A stretch of 64,000 nt of DNA, from assembly GCF_001643015.1 (NCBI RefSeq), contig NZ_CP015622.1:2928365-2992364 (forward strand). The letters are read 5' to 3'. Below are positions 16,564 through 25,528 of this stretch, piece after piece. The stretch comes from Corynebacterium crudilactis (lineage in GTDB: Bacteria > Actinomycetota > Actinomycetes > Mycobacteriales > Mycobacteriaceae). Numbering within the stretch: the first letter of the stretch is position 1; each line of letters begins with the position of its first letter. A program made the position numbers and the translations under genes. The notes under the pieces were generated by a model. The model searched no databases. It was not told the origin of the DNA and saw only the letters and a program-made list of their open reading frames with translations.

Positions 16564-17505
16564 ATGAAACAGCCCCTTCGCGTACTTATTTCTTGCCGGC
16601 CCGAAGAAACATCGGATCGCAAACGTAATGAACAAAATGATGCTGCGTTTGAGTTTGCCGCATGGCTAGCTCGTACTTCAGACATCAATGTTCGCGGAAT
16701 CACAACTTTCATCCGCCCATGGCCTTCTACCTCCATTAGTAAACTTGGCGGGAAGTACCATAAGTGGTTCAAGAATTTGGATTCTCACTACCGAAATCGC
16801 ACCGTCAAAGGGCTCAAAGAGTCCGGAGTTGAAAAATCACAATGGGATGATGACGTCTCAGTGTTTGTTGATGGTCCTTCTGAATCCACGCTGCTCACCC
16901 ATGCCGCCGAAGAATTCGATGCAGACCTCATCTTGCTCAGCTCGGACGCGGCCGCACCTAAAGGCCGCTTCTTAGCCAGCTCCACTGCAGACGCACTCCT
17001 GCATTCCTCGCCCGTCCCTTTGGGATTAGTGCCACGAGGAGTCAATCTTTCCAAAAAGGGTGTCACCCGAGTCAACTACGCTTTCACCAATGAAAGCGAT
17101 GACTTTGAACAAGGCTTGAACTACGCAGCAGAACTAGCCAGCACATGGAATGTTCCTCTGCGTATTCTGTCTTTCTCTCCAGCAGGAATTACCTCTGCGC
17201 CGACTTCTGGCAGTTTAGATCTTTCAACGGAGCTATCTTCCGAATGGCGCGAACTTACCTTGGCGTTACTCGACCGCGCACGCTATGGCGTCCTCCAAGA
17301 CCATGGAGCTTTGAGCGTGAGTAGCGAAGTCGGTTCTGGTTGGGGTTGGAGCGGAGCCATTGATGCATTGAAGTGGAAGAAGGGTGATCTGCTTTGCCTT
17401 GGATCCCATCGCACCGATGCGTTATCTCGCGTCTTTGTGGGATCAGAAACAATGGAGATAATCCGTAATTCTCCTGTACCCACGATCATTTACCCGGGCC
17501 GTTAG
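16564..17505 (+). CDS. tandem universal stress protein (UspA family)
   Basis: A 313-aa protein with two Usp folds (about 1–155 and 165–313). Both have the Usp alternating strand/helix pattern and end in the expected Val/Pro strand (SPVPLGLVPRG and NSPVPTIIYPGR). The nucleotide-loop glycines are better kept in the second copy (LCLGSHRTDALSRVFVGSETMEII). It lies 30 bases after malR and is probably co-transcribed with it. Role in stress adaptation is by family. Confidence 0.85.
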   Translation: MKQPLRVLISCRPEETSDRKRNEQNDAAFEFAAWLARTSDINVRGITTFIRPWPSTSISKLGGKYHKWFKNLDSHYRNRTVKGLKESGVEKSQWDDDVSVFVDGPSESTLLTHAAEEFDADLILLSSDAAAPKGRFLASSTADALLHSSPVPLGLVPRGVNLSKKGVTRVNYAFTNESDDFEQGLNYAAELASTWNVPLRILSFSPAGITSAPTSGSLDLSTELSSEWRELTLALLDRARYGVLQDHGALSVSSEVGSGWGWSGAIDALKWKKGDLLCLGSHRTDALSRVFVGSETMEIIRNSPVPTIIYPGR

Positions 17506-17559
17506 GCTCACTTAACTTGGGTGACTAGACTTGAGGTGTCTGTAGAGGAGGGCAATTCC

Positions 17560-18033
17560 ATGAACACCAATCCAGAGCACCCCGAAAATGATTTAGTCGA
17601 CGAAGCTGATTTTTCTAATCGGCCCCGGACATACTCAGATAGTTTTGACGCTTTAGCCGATGCTCCTGATCCCAAGATCGAACAAGCTAAAAACAAGCAG
17701 TCCTCACGACAAGCCCTCATCTACCTATTTGCAGTTCCCCTAGTTACGTTCGTTTCCGCGTATCTATTGGCATGGGTATCTCGCCTACAAGGTGGCCCCA
17801 TCTGTGAAGCCGGTGATGCTGTCTGGATTTGCTCCCGTGCTGCAGAATTATGGTGGCCTATCACCACTAGCCTGATTGCTTTTGGAGGCATGCTCGGATC
17901 TGCATGGATTCTCTACGATAAATACCGTAATTACCTGCGCTGGCGTCCATGGATGGGCGTGTTGTGGATTTTGATTCCATTCAGCATGCTGTGGGGAACT
18001 TCAGTGCTCACTTTGTCTATCTTGGGGCACTAA
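17560..18033 (+). CDS. membrane protein of unknown function
   Basis: A 157-aa protein. The ATG at 17560 is chosen because GAGGAGGG precedes it at a good distance. Residues 1–55 are polar and acidic (NPEHPENDLVDEADFSN); three membrane helices follow, with a Trp- and Cys-containing loop (CEAGDAVWICSRAAELWWP) between the first two. It is probably the last gene of the malR-uspA unit, closed by the terminator at 18065. No family function is recognised; the two loop cysteines could form a disulfide. Confidence 0.75.
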   Translation: MNTNPEHPENDLVDEADFSNRPRTYSDSFDALADAPDPKIEQAKNKQSSRQALIYLFAVPLVTFVSAYLLAWVSRLQGGPICEAGDAVWICSRAAELWWPITTSLIAFGGMLGSAWILYDKYRNYLRWRPWMGVLWILIPFSMLWGTSVLTLSILGH

Positions 18034-18064
18034 CCAGAAGACACTAACAGCTGCTCAACATACC

Positions 18065-18099
18065 AAAGCCGGAACCACCTAAAAGGTGGTTCCGGCTTT
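18065..18099. terminator. bidirectional terminator
   Basis: Perfect 16-base stem (18065–18080, AAAGCCGGAACCACCT, with 18084–18099) and 3-base loop, with U-rich flanks on the plus side. It separates the membrane gene (plus) from the convergent monooxygenase-like gene. Confidence 0.9.
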
Positions 18100-18105
18100 T
18101 AGTAT

Positions 18106-18420
18106 TTAAGCGCCGGTAGATCCTAGAACAACTTCAAATTCCAGTAGAGATGCTCCGGAGGCAACTGGTTTCTTGTCTGAACCGTGTGCTCCGTGGCCAC
18201 CCTTGGATTTTTCAGCATCACGCCAAGCGTTGTAGCTTTCTTCATCTGCCCACTGGGTGACGACGAAGTAGCGGTCTTCACCAGCAACAGGACGAAGCAG
18301 CTGGAAGCCTTCAAATCCTGGGGAAGAATCCACTGCGTTTTTACGTGCGGCAAAGCGCTTTTCTAGCTCTTCACCAGCACCTTCAGGTACGGAAATGGCA
18401 TTGATTTTAACGATACTCAT
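18106..18420 (-). CDS. antibiotic-biosynthesis-monooxygenase (ABM) fold protein
   Basis: A 104-aa dimeric alpha+beta-barrel type protein: start SIVKINAISVPEGAGEELE, then FEGFQLLRPVAGEDRYFVVTQW, typical of ABM/MhuD-like proteins. Mycobacterial MhuD is a haem-degrading enzyme of similar size. Residues that would bind haem (an Asn and a His on the second helix) cannot be assigned with certainty here; a His-rich Gly stretch (KGGHGAHGSDKK) is noticeable. Haem degradation is one possibility; a quinol monooxygenase-like role is another. Confidence 0.75.
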   Translation of the reverse strand: MSIVKINAISVPEGAGEELEKRFAARKNAVDSSPGFEGFQLLRPVAGEDRYFVVTQWADEESYNAWRDAEKSKGGHGAHGSDKKPVASGASLLEFEVVLGSTGA

Positions 18421-18442
18421 ACTGTGCCACCATACTTGAGTT

Positions 18443-19381
18443 TTAGGACTTAACTAGGGGATCAATTCCTTGTTTCGCGAAATCTGCTGCCATGTCTGCA
18501 CATTTTTCGCGCTTGCAGTGACGGGTCTCAACGTTGCTGAAGCAATCAGGGCACATCAACACCAATTCGCGGCAATCGTCTTCATTCAGGCAATGCTCGA
18601 ACTTGTTGGTTGGAGTATCGCAGTGAATGCAGTGCCCGAGGCGCTTGTAGTCATCGCCGAATTCCATGTGCATGCGCTTGTCGAAGACGTAGAGGGAGCC
18701 TTCCCACAGGCCCTTGTTGCCAAATTGTTCAGCGTAGCGGACGATACCACCATCGATTTGGTAGACCTCTTTGAAGCCCCGGTTGATCATGAGGGAGCTC
18801 AAGATTTCACAGCGGATACCGCCGGTGCAATAGGTGACCACAGGCTTGTCCTTGAGGTCATCGTATTTTCCGGATTCAATTTCTGCGATGAAATCGTGTG
18901 TGGTTTCTACATCTGGGACCACAGCGTCTTTGAACTTGCCGATTTGAGCTTCCATTGCGTTTCGGCCGTCAAAGAAGACAACTTCATCGCCACGGGATTC
19001 AACCAGTTCATTAACCTGTGCTGGCTTGAGGTGCACGCCGCCACCGACAATGCCGTTTTCATCGACCTGCAGCTCATCTGGTGCTCCGAAAGCCACGATT
19101 TCATTGCGAACTTTGACGCTGAGCTTTGGGAAATCCTCGGCGCTGCCCTCAGACCACTTGAATTTCATGCGGCTGAAGCCTGGAAGCTCACGGGTCTTTT
19201 TGATGTATGCCTTGCAATCATCAATGTCTCCGCCCACAGTGCCGTTGATGCCGTGGGAAGAAACTAGGATGCGACCACGAAGGTTTAGCGATTCGCAGAG
19301 CCCACGCTGCCACAGCTGCACAGCCTTAGGGTCAGAGAGCGGGGTGAATGCGTAATAAAGAAGAATTTTGTCGGTAGCCAC
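18443..19381 (-). CDS. trhO: tRNA uridine(34) hydroxylase TrhO (rhodanese-domain)
   Basis: A 312-aa protein of the YceA/TrhO family, which makes 5-hydroxyuridine at tRNA position 34 in an oxygen-dependent step. It has the N-terminal acylphosphatase-like domain (about 1–105), the rhodanese domain with active-site loop CTGGIRCE (Cys185 and Cys191), and a C-terminal Cys-rich segment ([36 protein letters not shown]) likely to bind zinc. Length is normal. It is divergent from ino1. Confidence 0.92.
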   Translation of the reverse strand: MATDKILLYYAFTPLSDPKAVQLWQRGLCESLNLRGRILVSSHGINGTVGGDIDDCKAYIKKTRELPGFSRMKFKWSEGSAEDFPKLSVKVRNEIVAFGAPDELQVDENGIVGGGVHLKPAQVNELVESRGDEVVFFDGRNAMEAQIGKFKDAVVPDVETTHDFIAEIESGKYDDLKDKPVVTYCTGGIRCEILSSLMINRGFKEVYQIDGGIVRYAEQFGNKGLWEGSLYVFDKRMHMEFGDDYKRLGHCIHCDTPTNKFEHCLNEDDCRELVLMCPDCFSNVETRHCKREKCADMAADFAKQGIDPLVKS

Positions 19382-19506
19382 AGTTCTTTAGTCTAGTGCG
19401 CTTGTGTGCTTCCTAAAAATGCCAGGATTTTTCGAGCAAGAGTCTGGAGCTAGTGAAGAAGTAGTAAAACCTCAATTAAGGTTTAACTCCCAAATGGGGG
19501 TGCTGC

Positions 19507-19540
19507 TTGATCGATCAACTGAGGATGCTTGATCGATCAT
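19507..19540. promoter_or_regulatory. twin palindromic operators upstream of ino1
   Basis: TTGATCGATCAA at 19507–19518 and TTGATCGATCAT at 19529–19540, centres 22 bases apart (two DNA turns), about 110 bases before the ino1 start. In C. glutamicum ino1 is activated by the LacI-type regulator IpsA in response to inositol; LacI sites are palindromes with a central CG, as here. Assignment to IpsA is inference. Confidence 0.5.
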
Positions 19541-19647
19541 GTGCATTTTCCGGTAGGAAACCCCACGTTATGGAACGTAGCGTCGAGAAGCGTGCAGCGA
19601 AGCTTTTTCTGTCGCGGCCGTTATCTTTTTAAGAGGAGAATTTTTAG

Positions 19648-20739
19648 ATGAGCACGTCCACCATCAGGGTTGCCATTGCCGGAGTCGGAAACTGCGCGAC
19701 CTCCCTTATTCAGGGTGTGGAATATTACCGAAATGCCGATCCCACTGAGACTGTGCCAGGTTTGATGCACGTTCAATTCGGCGATTATCACGTTGGCGAT
19801 ATTGAATTTGTGGCAGCATTTGATGTTGATGCAGAAAAAGTCGGCATCGATCTTGCCGATGCCACTGAAGCTTCACAAAACTGCACCATCAAAATTGCGG
19901 ATGTCCCGCACACTGGCATTAATGTTTTGCGTGGCCCCACTCTTGATGGCCTGGGTGAGCACTACCGCGCCATGATCGATGAGTCCGCCGCCGAGCCAGT
20001 CGACGTTGTCCAGACGCTTATCGACGCACAAGCCGATGTTTTGGTGTCTTATCTTCCAGTGGGCTCCGAAGAAGCTGACAAATTTTATGCCCAAGCCGCA
20101 ATCGATGCTGGTTGTGCCTTTGTTAATGCGCTTCCGGTGTTTATCGCTTCTGATCCAGAATGGGCACAGAAATTCACCGATGCTGGCATTCCGATTGTCG
20201 GTGATGATATTAAATCCCAAATCGGTGCAACCATTACCCACCGTGTGTTGGCACGACTTTTTGAAGAACGTGGCGTTCGTGTGGATCGCACCATGCAGCT
20301 CAACGTCGGTGGCAATATGGACTTCAAAAACATGCTTGATCGCAATCGCTTAGAGTCTAAGAAAATTTCCAAAACACAGGCTGTGACCTCCAATATTCCG
20401 GAAGGTCCCCTGGCCGGCAAGATTGAAGATCGCAATGTTCACATCGGACCATCCGACCATGTGCAGTGGCTAGATGACCGTAAATGGGCATATATCCGTC
20501 TCGAGGGCACTGCATTTGGTGGGGTGCCACTGAACCTGGAATACAAGCTTGAGGTCTGGGATTCGCCAAACTCCGCCGGCATCATTATTGATGCAGTCCG
20601 CGCAGCAAAGATTGCCCTTGACCGTGGCATTGGTGGGCCAATCATGCCCGCGAGCTCTTATTTGATGAAGTCCCCTCCAGAGCAGCTCCCCGATGATGTA
20701 GCACGAGAACGCCTGGAAGCATTCATCATCGATGCCTAA
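19648..20739 (+). CDS. ino1: inositol-3-phosphate (1L-myo-inositol-1-phosphate) synthase
   Basis: A 363-aa NAD-dependent enzyme that converts glucose-6-phosphate to inositol phosphate, the first step to phosphatidylinositol, mannosyl-lipids and mycothiol. The N-terminal Rossmann motif is [16 protein letters not shown], and the family stretches [18 protein letters not shown] and [13 protein letters not shown] carry the catalytic lysine/asparagine region. The size matches short actinobacterial IPS, not the about 530-aa eukaryotic form. AAGAGGAG precedes the ATG. The stop abuts the stop of the convergent DUF1846 gene with no terminator between. Confidence 0.96.
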   Translation: MSTSTIRVAIAGVGNCATSLIQGVEYYRNADPTETVPGLMHVQFGDYHVGDIEFVAAFDVDAEKVGIDLADATEASQNCTIKIADVPHTGINVLRGPTLDGLGEHYRAMIDESAAEPVDVVQTLIDAQADVLVSYLPVGSEEADKFYAQAAIDAGCAFVNALPVFIASDPEWAQKFTDAGIPIVGDDIKSQIGATITHRVLARLFEERGVRVDRTMQLNVGGNMDFKNMLDRNRLESKKISKTQAVTSNIPEGPLAGKIEDRNVHIGPSDHVQWLDDRKWAYIRLEGTAFGGVPLNLEYKLEVWDSPNSAGIIIDAVRAAKIALDRGIGGPIMPASSYLMKSPPEQLPDDVARERLEAFIIDA

Positions 20740-22227
20740 TTAACGCTTTCGGTACAAAGCTTTACGTTGGTACTTCGGCTCGGAGGTAACCAATACTCCA
20801 AGGTTGCGGAAGATGCTCTCATCTACTGATCCCAGGATCGTGGTGGTGTGCACATCGCAGCCTTGGAGGTTTTTCAGTTCATCTAGTGCTCGGCGTGCTG
20901 TTTCGGAGTTCGCTGCAGATACGGAGAGGGCGATCAGCACTTCATCGGTATGCAGACGAGGGTTGCGGGATCCCAGGTGTTGGGTTTTCAGGGATTGGAT
21001 CGGTTCGATAGATTCTGGGGACAGCAGATCTACGCTGCGATCAATGCCAGCGAGTTCCTTCAGTGCGTTGAGTACCATCGCTGCGGAACAACCCAGCAGT
21101 TCGGAAGTTTTGCCAGTGACCAGGCGTCCATCATTGAGTTCGATGGCACAGCCCGGCGCGCTGGTTGCTTCTTCGATTTCGAGTGCGCGGGCAACAACGC
21201 GGCGGTCGGCAACAGTGCAACCGGCCTTGCTCATGACGATGGCGATGCGCGCTGAAATCGTATCGTCCTGCTCCTCGCGGCGCTCGTCGACAAGTGCTTT
21301 GAAGTAACGGCGAACGATCTCTTGGCGGGCAGCTTCCTGGCAGGTGGCGTCGTCGATAATGGCATACCCGACCATGTTGACACCCATGTCGGTGGGGGAT
21401 TTATAAGGTGAGGAGCCTGCGAGCATTTCCAGCATGGTTTTTAACAGTGGGAAGACTTCCACGTCGCGGTTATAGCTGGTGGCTTTGGAGTCATAGGCGG
21501 CGAGGTGGAAAGGGTCGATGATGTTGATGTCATCGAGGTCCGCGGTGGCGGCTTCGTAGGCCAGGTTGACTGGGTGCTCAAGTGGCAGGTTCCAGATTGG
21601 GAAGGTTTCAAACTTGGCATAGCCGGATTTAATGCCGCGCTGGTGATCGCCATAAATCTGGCTGAGGCAGGTAGCCAGCTTGCCGGATCCAGGGCCCGGC
21701 GCGGTGACAACAACGAGGTTGCGGCTGGTGTCCACGTACTCATTGATGCCGAAGCCTTCTTCGCTGACAATGCGGCGGGCATCAGTGGGGTAGCCGGGGA
21801 TGACGCGGTGAGCAGCAACTTTAAGGCCAAGGCGCTCGAGGCGTTGTTTGAAAGCAAGTGCCTGGTAGTTATCATCTTCCAACTGCGTGAGCACCACATG
21901 CTCTGCCAAAAAGCCCAGTTCGCGGAAAACATCGATGAGGCGCAGGACATCTTCTTCATAAGAAATATCAAGATCTGCACGGGTCTTCTTGCGCTCGAGG
22001 TCCTTGGCGTTAATAGCCACCAAGATTTCTAGTTCATCTTTAAGTTCTGTGAGCATCGCTATTTTATTGTCGGGGGTAAAGCCCGGCAGTACGCGGGAGG
22101 CGTGCATATCATCAAAAAGTTTGCCGCCCATTTCCAGATACAGCTTGCCGCCGATCTGCTCGCGCCGTTCGTTGATGTGCTGCGACTGCATCTTGATATA
22201 GAGGTCGCGATCGAATCCGGTGCGCAT
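20740..22227 (-). CDS. DUF1846-family protein
   Basis: A 495-aa cytoplasmic protein of the DUF1846 family: start [20 protein letters not shown], then family blocks [47 protein letters not shown] and a C-terminal ATPase-like or transferase-like domain. GPGSGK resembles a P-loop. Structures of the family exist but no biochemical role is established to my knowledge. It converges on ino1 directly and is divergent from nei. Confidence 0.85.
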   Translation of the reverse strand: MRTGFDRDLYIKMQSQHINERREQIGGKLYLEMGGKLFDDMHASRVLPGFTPDNKIAMLTELKDELEILVAINAKDLERKKTRADLDISYEEDVLRLIDVFRELGFLAEHVVLTQLEDDNYQALAFKQRLERLGLKVAAHRVIPGYPTDARRIVSEEGFGINEYVDTSRNLVVVTAPGPGSGKLATCLSQIYGDHQRGIKSGYAKFETFPIWNLPLEHPVNLAYEAATADLDDINIIDPFHLAAYDSKATSYNRDVEVFPLLKTMLEMLAGSSPYKSPTDMGVNMVGYAIIDDATCQEAARQEIVRRYFKALVDERREEQDDTISARIAIVMSKAGCTVADRRVVARALEIEEATSAPGCAIELNDGRLVTGKTSELLGCSAAMVLNALKELAGIDRSVDLLSPESIEPIQSLKTQHLGSRNPRLHTDEVLIALSVSAANSETARRALDELKNLQGCDVHTTTILGSVDESIFRNLGVLVTSEPKYQRKALYRKR

Positions 22228-22393
22228 AGCGTCAACTCCCCAGTTGCTTCGGCTGAAATCTAACCCCTGAAACTCTACCCGGACGCCCTATAAAAAGGGC
22301 AAGGCGCGTGGGAACCAAGCACTTTACGCGCTTATCGACGCCTTCCTCCCGGTTATTTCCCGCCCTCCATTCTTCCCGCTAGGGTTGATATTT

Positions 22394-23203
22394 ATGCCTG
22401 AAGGACATGTGATTCATCGATTAGCTAGGGACCTTAATAAGAACTTTGGTGGTGCCGATTTAGAGGCCACGTCACCGCAAGGACGTTTTGCTGCTGAAGC
22501 TGCGCTTATTAATGGTCATCGCATCACGGTTGCGGAAGCCTTTGGCAAGCACCTTTTCGTGGAATTCGACTCAGATAATCCAGAACACATTCTCTATATC
22601 CACTTAGGCCTCATCGGCACATTCCACTTTGAACCTGCAGAAGAGACTCGTGGTCAGATCAGGCTGCACCTCTCTGATGGAGACATCGCAGCTAACCTGC
22701 GTGGACCCCAGTGGTGTCGGTTGATCACCGATGCTGAGCGCACTGTAGCCATTGGGAAACTAGGTGCGGATCCCATTCGTGATGATGCGGATCCAGAACC
22801 AATACGCATCAAAGTGCAACGCTCTGGCCGCAGCATCGGATCGTTGTTGATGGATCAAAAACTCTTTGCGGGAGTGGGCAATATTTACCGTGCAGAAACA
22901 CTCTTCCGTCTCGGTATCTCACCTTTTGCTATTGGAAAAGACATCACCACCGCACAATTCCAGGCCATTTGGGCAGATCTTGTCGTTTTGATGAAAGACG
23001 GAGTCGTTGCCGGTCGTATTGATACTGTGCGCCACGAACACACTCCCGAAGCCATGGGCCGGCAACCTCGTAAAGATGACCACGGCGGTGAGGTTTATAC
23101 CTACCGACGCACTGGCCAAGAGTGTTTCTTATGTGACACTCCCATCAAGGAGCAAGTGATGGAAGGCCGCAACCTGTTTTGGTGCCCGAGCTGCCAGAGC
23201 TAG
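22394..23203 (+). CDS. nei: Fpg/Nei-family DNA glycosylase (endonuclease VIII-like)
   Basis: A 269-aa base-excision repair enzyme. The ATG at 22394 is required because the catalytic proline must be residue 2: the protein begins MPEGHVIHRLA, with Pro2 and Glu3 as catalytic residues. The helix-two-turn-helix has LLMDQKLFAGVGNIYRAETLF, and a C-terminal zinc finger uses Cys244, Cys247, Cys264 and Cys267. EGH rather than the MutM-type ELPEVE start points to Nei2-type specificity for oxidised pyrimidines. A TTG three codons upstream is rejected for that reason. Confidence 0.93.
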   Translation: MPEGHVIHRLARDLNKNFGGADLEATSPQGRFAAEAALINGHRITVAEAFGKHLFVEFDSDNPEHILYIHLGLIGTFHFEPAEETRGQIRLHLSDGDIAANLRGPQWCRLITDAERTVAIGKLGADPIRDDADPEPIRIKVQRSGRSIGSLLMDQKLFAGVGNIYRAETLFRLGISPFAIGKDITTAQFQAIWADLVVLMKDGVVAGRIDTVRHEHTPEAMGRQPRKDDHGGEVYTYRRTGQECFLCDTPIKEQVMEGRNLFWCPSCQS

Positions 23204-23209
23204 TAAAAA

Positions 23210-23340
23210 ACCAGACTGGGTGACCAAGCGAATGGAGTTTTTAGGGAGTCTTGGTCGCTGTGTCCGGTGTGAAATTTTTAAACCAGACCAGGTGACCAAA
23301 ATGTGCTGACCCGATGTAACTTTTGGTCACCCAGTCTGGT
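23210..23340. repeat. tandem hairpin element with four copies of an 18–20 base arm
   Basis: ACCAGACTGGGTGACCAA at 23210–23227 recurs inverted and degenerate at 23251–23268 (13 of 18). A second direct copy, ACCAGACCAGGTGACCAAAA, at 23282–23301 faces a good inverted copy at 23321–23340. The first and last copies are perfect inverted repeats over 18 bases. The stretch can fold as two side-by-side hairpins or as one long stem. It follows the nei stop by 7 bases and may also end nei transcription. No known element is recognised. Confidence 0.7.
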
Positions 23341-23495
23341 GCATCTAAAAATCGCTCTTAAAGCCCCGAAAAGCACCCTCTCTAAAATGGCTTCTAAGCG
23401 CCTCGCGGACTCCATTCCAGGCAAACACTCATTCGAAAATATCGACCCCTTAAATCACCATTAACGGCGTTGCTCTTGCCAGAGGTCCCATTACC

Positions 23496-23514
23496 TGTAA
23501 TGATGACGATTACA
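23496..23514. promoter_or_regulatory. palindromic operator candidate upstream of the rtcB leader
   Basis: Perfect inverted repeat TGTAAT-N7-ATTACA, 30 bases before the start of the leader ORF and 205 bases before rtcB. The position suits a regulator of the rtcB transcript. No specific regulator can be named. Confidence 0.4.
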
Positions 23515-23543
23515 CGTTTAAAGATCAGACAAGGAGTTAGGCC

Positions 23544-23618
23544 ATGCGCTTTTATCAGCATTTACAACTGCTGCAAAAGCTTGCGCCGCCATGCCTGTTA
23601 AACGTGTTGGTTACGTAA
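23544..23618 (+). CDS. putative leader peptide upstream of rtcB, 24 aa
   Basis: A 25-codon frame with a strong AAGGAG ribosome site 8 bases before its ATG. The peptide starts MRFYQHLQLLQKLAPPC and has seven leucines in 24 residues (7, 9, 10, 13, 18, 19, 22), an LL-Q-K-L stretch and a Pro-Pro pair. It ends 21 bases before a strong terminator, and rtcB starts 32 bases after that. The order promoter–small ORF–terminator–gene is the layout of translation-dependent attenuation. An alternative antiterminator structure could not be identified by eye. Confidence 0.5.
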   Translation: MRFYQHLQLLQKLAPPCLLNVLVT

Positions 23619-23639
23619 AAAAGACCACTCAACACTTTT

Positions 23640-23687
23640 AAAGCCCTCTCCGGTGCAGCTGACATCAGCCACTGGGGAGGGCTTTTT
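23640..23687 (+). terminator. terminator between the small leader ORF and rtcB
   Basis: AAAGCCCTC…GAGGGCTTT stem with an extended inner CCGGTG/CACTGG pairing and a following U-run (GGGCTTTTT). It lies directly upstream of the rtcB ribosome site, so transcripts from the upstream promoter must read through it to express rtcB. Confidence 0.8.
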
Positions 23688-23718
23688 CATATCTGACCTC
23701 TAAGTAAAGGAATTTTTC

Positions 23719-24870
23719 ATGAATCATGTCATTAACTTCGCTTCCCATCTAGAAGACGCTGCTCTCAAACAAGCTGAAGCAACTGCCACCATGCCGTTTA
23801 TCTATCCACATGTGGCACTCATGCCTGATGCACACTACGGGTTGGGTTCCTCGGTGGGCACGGTATTCGGAACCAAGGGTGCGATCATCCCGGCGGCCGT
23901 AGGCGTGGATATAGGTTGCGGAATGATAGGCGTGTGTACCAACTACACAGCTTCTGATCTGCAGGGGCGTGATTTGGTGATACTGCGGGATTACATAGAA
24001 CGTGTCATTCCGCTGTCTCCGGGAAACTACAATTCCACCACGCTGAAGGACACCGTCAAACCAAAGATCGCAGAATTGGAGGAATTGGCAACCCGCGATG
24101 GCGTTGATCTGTCACATTCACCAACGTGGAAACGCCAGTTGGGTTCCCTTGGCGGCGGCAATCACTTCATTGAGCTGTGTCTTGATGAGTTGGATCGCGT
24201 GTGGATGTTCCTGCACTCAGGTTCCCGCGGTGTGGGCAACAAGATTGCACAGAAACACATCAAAGTTGCCAGAGCTGCCTGCACAGAAGTGGAACTTCCC
24301 GATCAGGATCTTGCCTACTTGAGCGAGGGCACTAAAGAATTTGATTCCTACATCAAGGAACTGAACTGGGCGCAGCGTTTTGCGTTCCTCAACAGGGAAG
24401 AGATGATGGACAGATTTGCTCGGGAACTGGGGTTTTTCGTCGACAAGCCGTTGGAAGAGGTGGAGCGCATCAACTGTCACCATAACTACACGGTTCCGGA
24501 GGAGCACTACGGCGAAACCGTGTGGCTCACCCGCAAGGGTGCCGTGTTGGCGGACGATGGCACGCCGGCGTTGATTCCGGGGTCGATGGGCACCGCGTCT
24601 TATGTGGTTAGTGGCAAAGGCAACACCGAGGCTTTGCGCTCTGCACCGCATGGCGCGGGCCGACGGATGTCACGCAACCAGGCTAAAAAACGCTTCTCGA
24701 CGGCCGACCTGGACTCCCGGATGGCGGGCATTGTCTACCGGCCGGGCAAGGAGTGGATCGATGAGATCCCAGATGCCTACAAAGACATCGACCAGGTGAT
24801 GGAAGATGCGAAAAATTTGGTGAAAATCCGGCATAAGCTGCGCCAGATCGTCAACGTAAAAGGCACCTAA
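23719..24870 (+). CDS. rtcB: RtcB-family RNA ligase
   Basis: A 383-aa RtcB-type ligase, which joins 2',3'-cyclic phosphate (or 3'-phosphate) ends to 5'-OH ends using GTP and manganese. Metal ligands are visible: Cys67 in VDIGCGMIG, the His of GGGNHFIEL, the His of FLHSGSRGVGN, and His residues in NCHHNYTVPEEH. The guanylylated histidine is in SAPHGAGRRMSR near residue 311. AAAGGA precedes the ATG. No rtcA or RtcR regulator is nearby; control may instead be through the leader and terminator just upstream. Confidence 0.93.
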   Translation: MNHVINFASHLEDAALKQAEATATMPFIYPHVALMPDAHYGLGSSVGTVFGTKGAIIPAAVGVDIGCGMIGVCTNYTASDLQGRDLVILRDYIERVIPLSPGNYNSTTLKDTVKPKIAELEELATRDGVDLSHSPTWKRQLGSLGGGNHFIELCLDELDRVWMFLHSGSRGVGNKIAQKHIKVARAACTEVELPDQDLAYLSEGTKEFDSYIKELNWAQRFAFLNREEMMDRFARELGFFVDKPLEEVERINCHHNYTVPEEHYGETVWLTRKGAVLADDGTPALIPGSMGTASYVVSGKGNTEALRSAPHGAGRRMSRNQAKKRFSTADLDSRMAGIVYRPGKEWIDEIPDAYKDIDQVMEDAKNLVKIRHKLRQIVNVKGT

Positions 24871-24932
24871 TTCAAGTTGGCGGTAAAGTGCAATAAGGTA
24901 TTTTGACTGACATTTTTCAACGTTGAAGGATC

Positions 24933-25523
24933 GTGAATGCTTTGCGCCGGACATTGGCCCGGAACCAGCTGAAACTCAGCCACGTACTTTTCCGATGCAT
25001 CCTGCCCCTACTCATCTCAGTGGTTCTACTGTGCGGATTGGTGCTGGCATGGTTTGTGTACCCAACAAAAGCTGAACCGCAACCCGTTGATGTTGTTTTG
25101 GTATTAGCTGGATCCAGCGATGGCAGGCACCAATACGGCGCTCAATTGGTGAAAGAAGGCTACGCCAGCAATTACGTTGTCTCCAACCCCAGCGGTGCGC
25201 GTGACAAAGTAGGTTATGCCCACTGTGCCGGGAAACTTCGACCCAAAAATGCCAGCTCTTTTTGTATGGATCCCTATCCTGTCATTACTTCTGGTGAAGC
25301 CCGCACGTTCAATGAGCTAGCCAAAAAAGAGAAATGGGAGAGCGTGCTTGTGGTGACAAGCCGTACGCATACGCAACGGGTGCGCAGCATGTTTTCCCAG
25401 TGCTACACCGGAAATTCCACAGTGCTCAATGTCAATAGCTTAGGACGCGCAGGCCTACATAATGCAGTCCTCCATGAAATTGGTGGTTACATCAAATTCT
25501 GGATCACCGCACCATGTGCATAA
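24933..25523 (+). CDS. YdcF/DUF218-like membrane-anchored protein
   Basis: A 196-aa protein with one N-terminal membrane anchor (about residues 22–46, CILPLLISVVLLCGLVLAWFV) and an extracytoplasmic DUF218-like domain. Family blocks are VDVVLVLAGSSDGRHQYGAQL, then SGEARTFNELAKKEKWESVLVVTS, then RTHTQRVRSMF. The GTG at 24933 is used; GAAGGA precedes it closely. Related proteins act in envelope metabolism (ElyC/SanA/YdcF), but the enzymatic role is unclear. Four cysteines in the outer domain could pair. Its stop is 5 bases from that of ogt. Confidence 0.78.
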   Translation: MNALRRTLARNQLKLSHVLFRCILPLLISVVLLCGLVLAWFVYPTKAEPQPVDVVLVLAGSSDGRHQYGAQLVKEGYASNYVVSNPSGARDKVGYAHCAGKLRPKNASSFCMDPYPVITSGEARTFNELAKKEKWESVLVVTSRTHTQRVRSMFSQCYTGNSTVLNVNSLGRAGLHNAVLHEIGGYIKFWITAPCA

Positions 25524-25528
25524 ATGCG

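Noticed and set aside
18470..19267. 265-codon open frame on the plus strand
   Set aside because: It is antisense to trhO, whose rhodanese and zinc motifs are unmistakable, and has no family features or ribosome site.
23210..23340. CRISPR array at the repeated arms after nei
   Set aside because: Copies alternate in orientation, are only four and imperfect, and there are no uniform spacers or cas genes.
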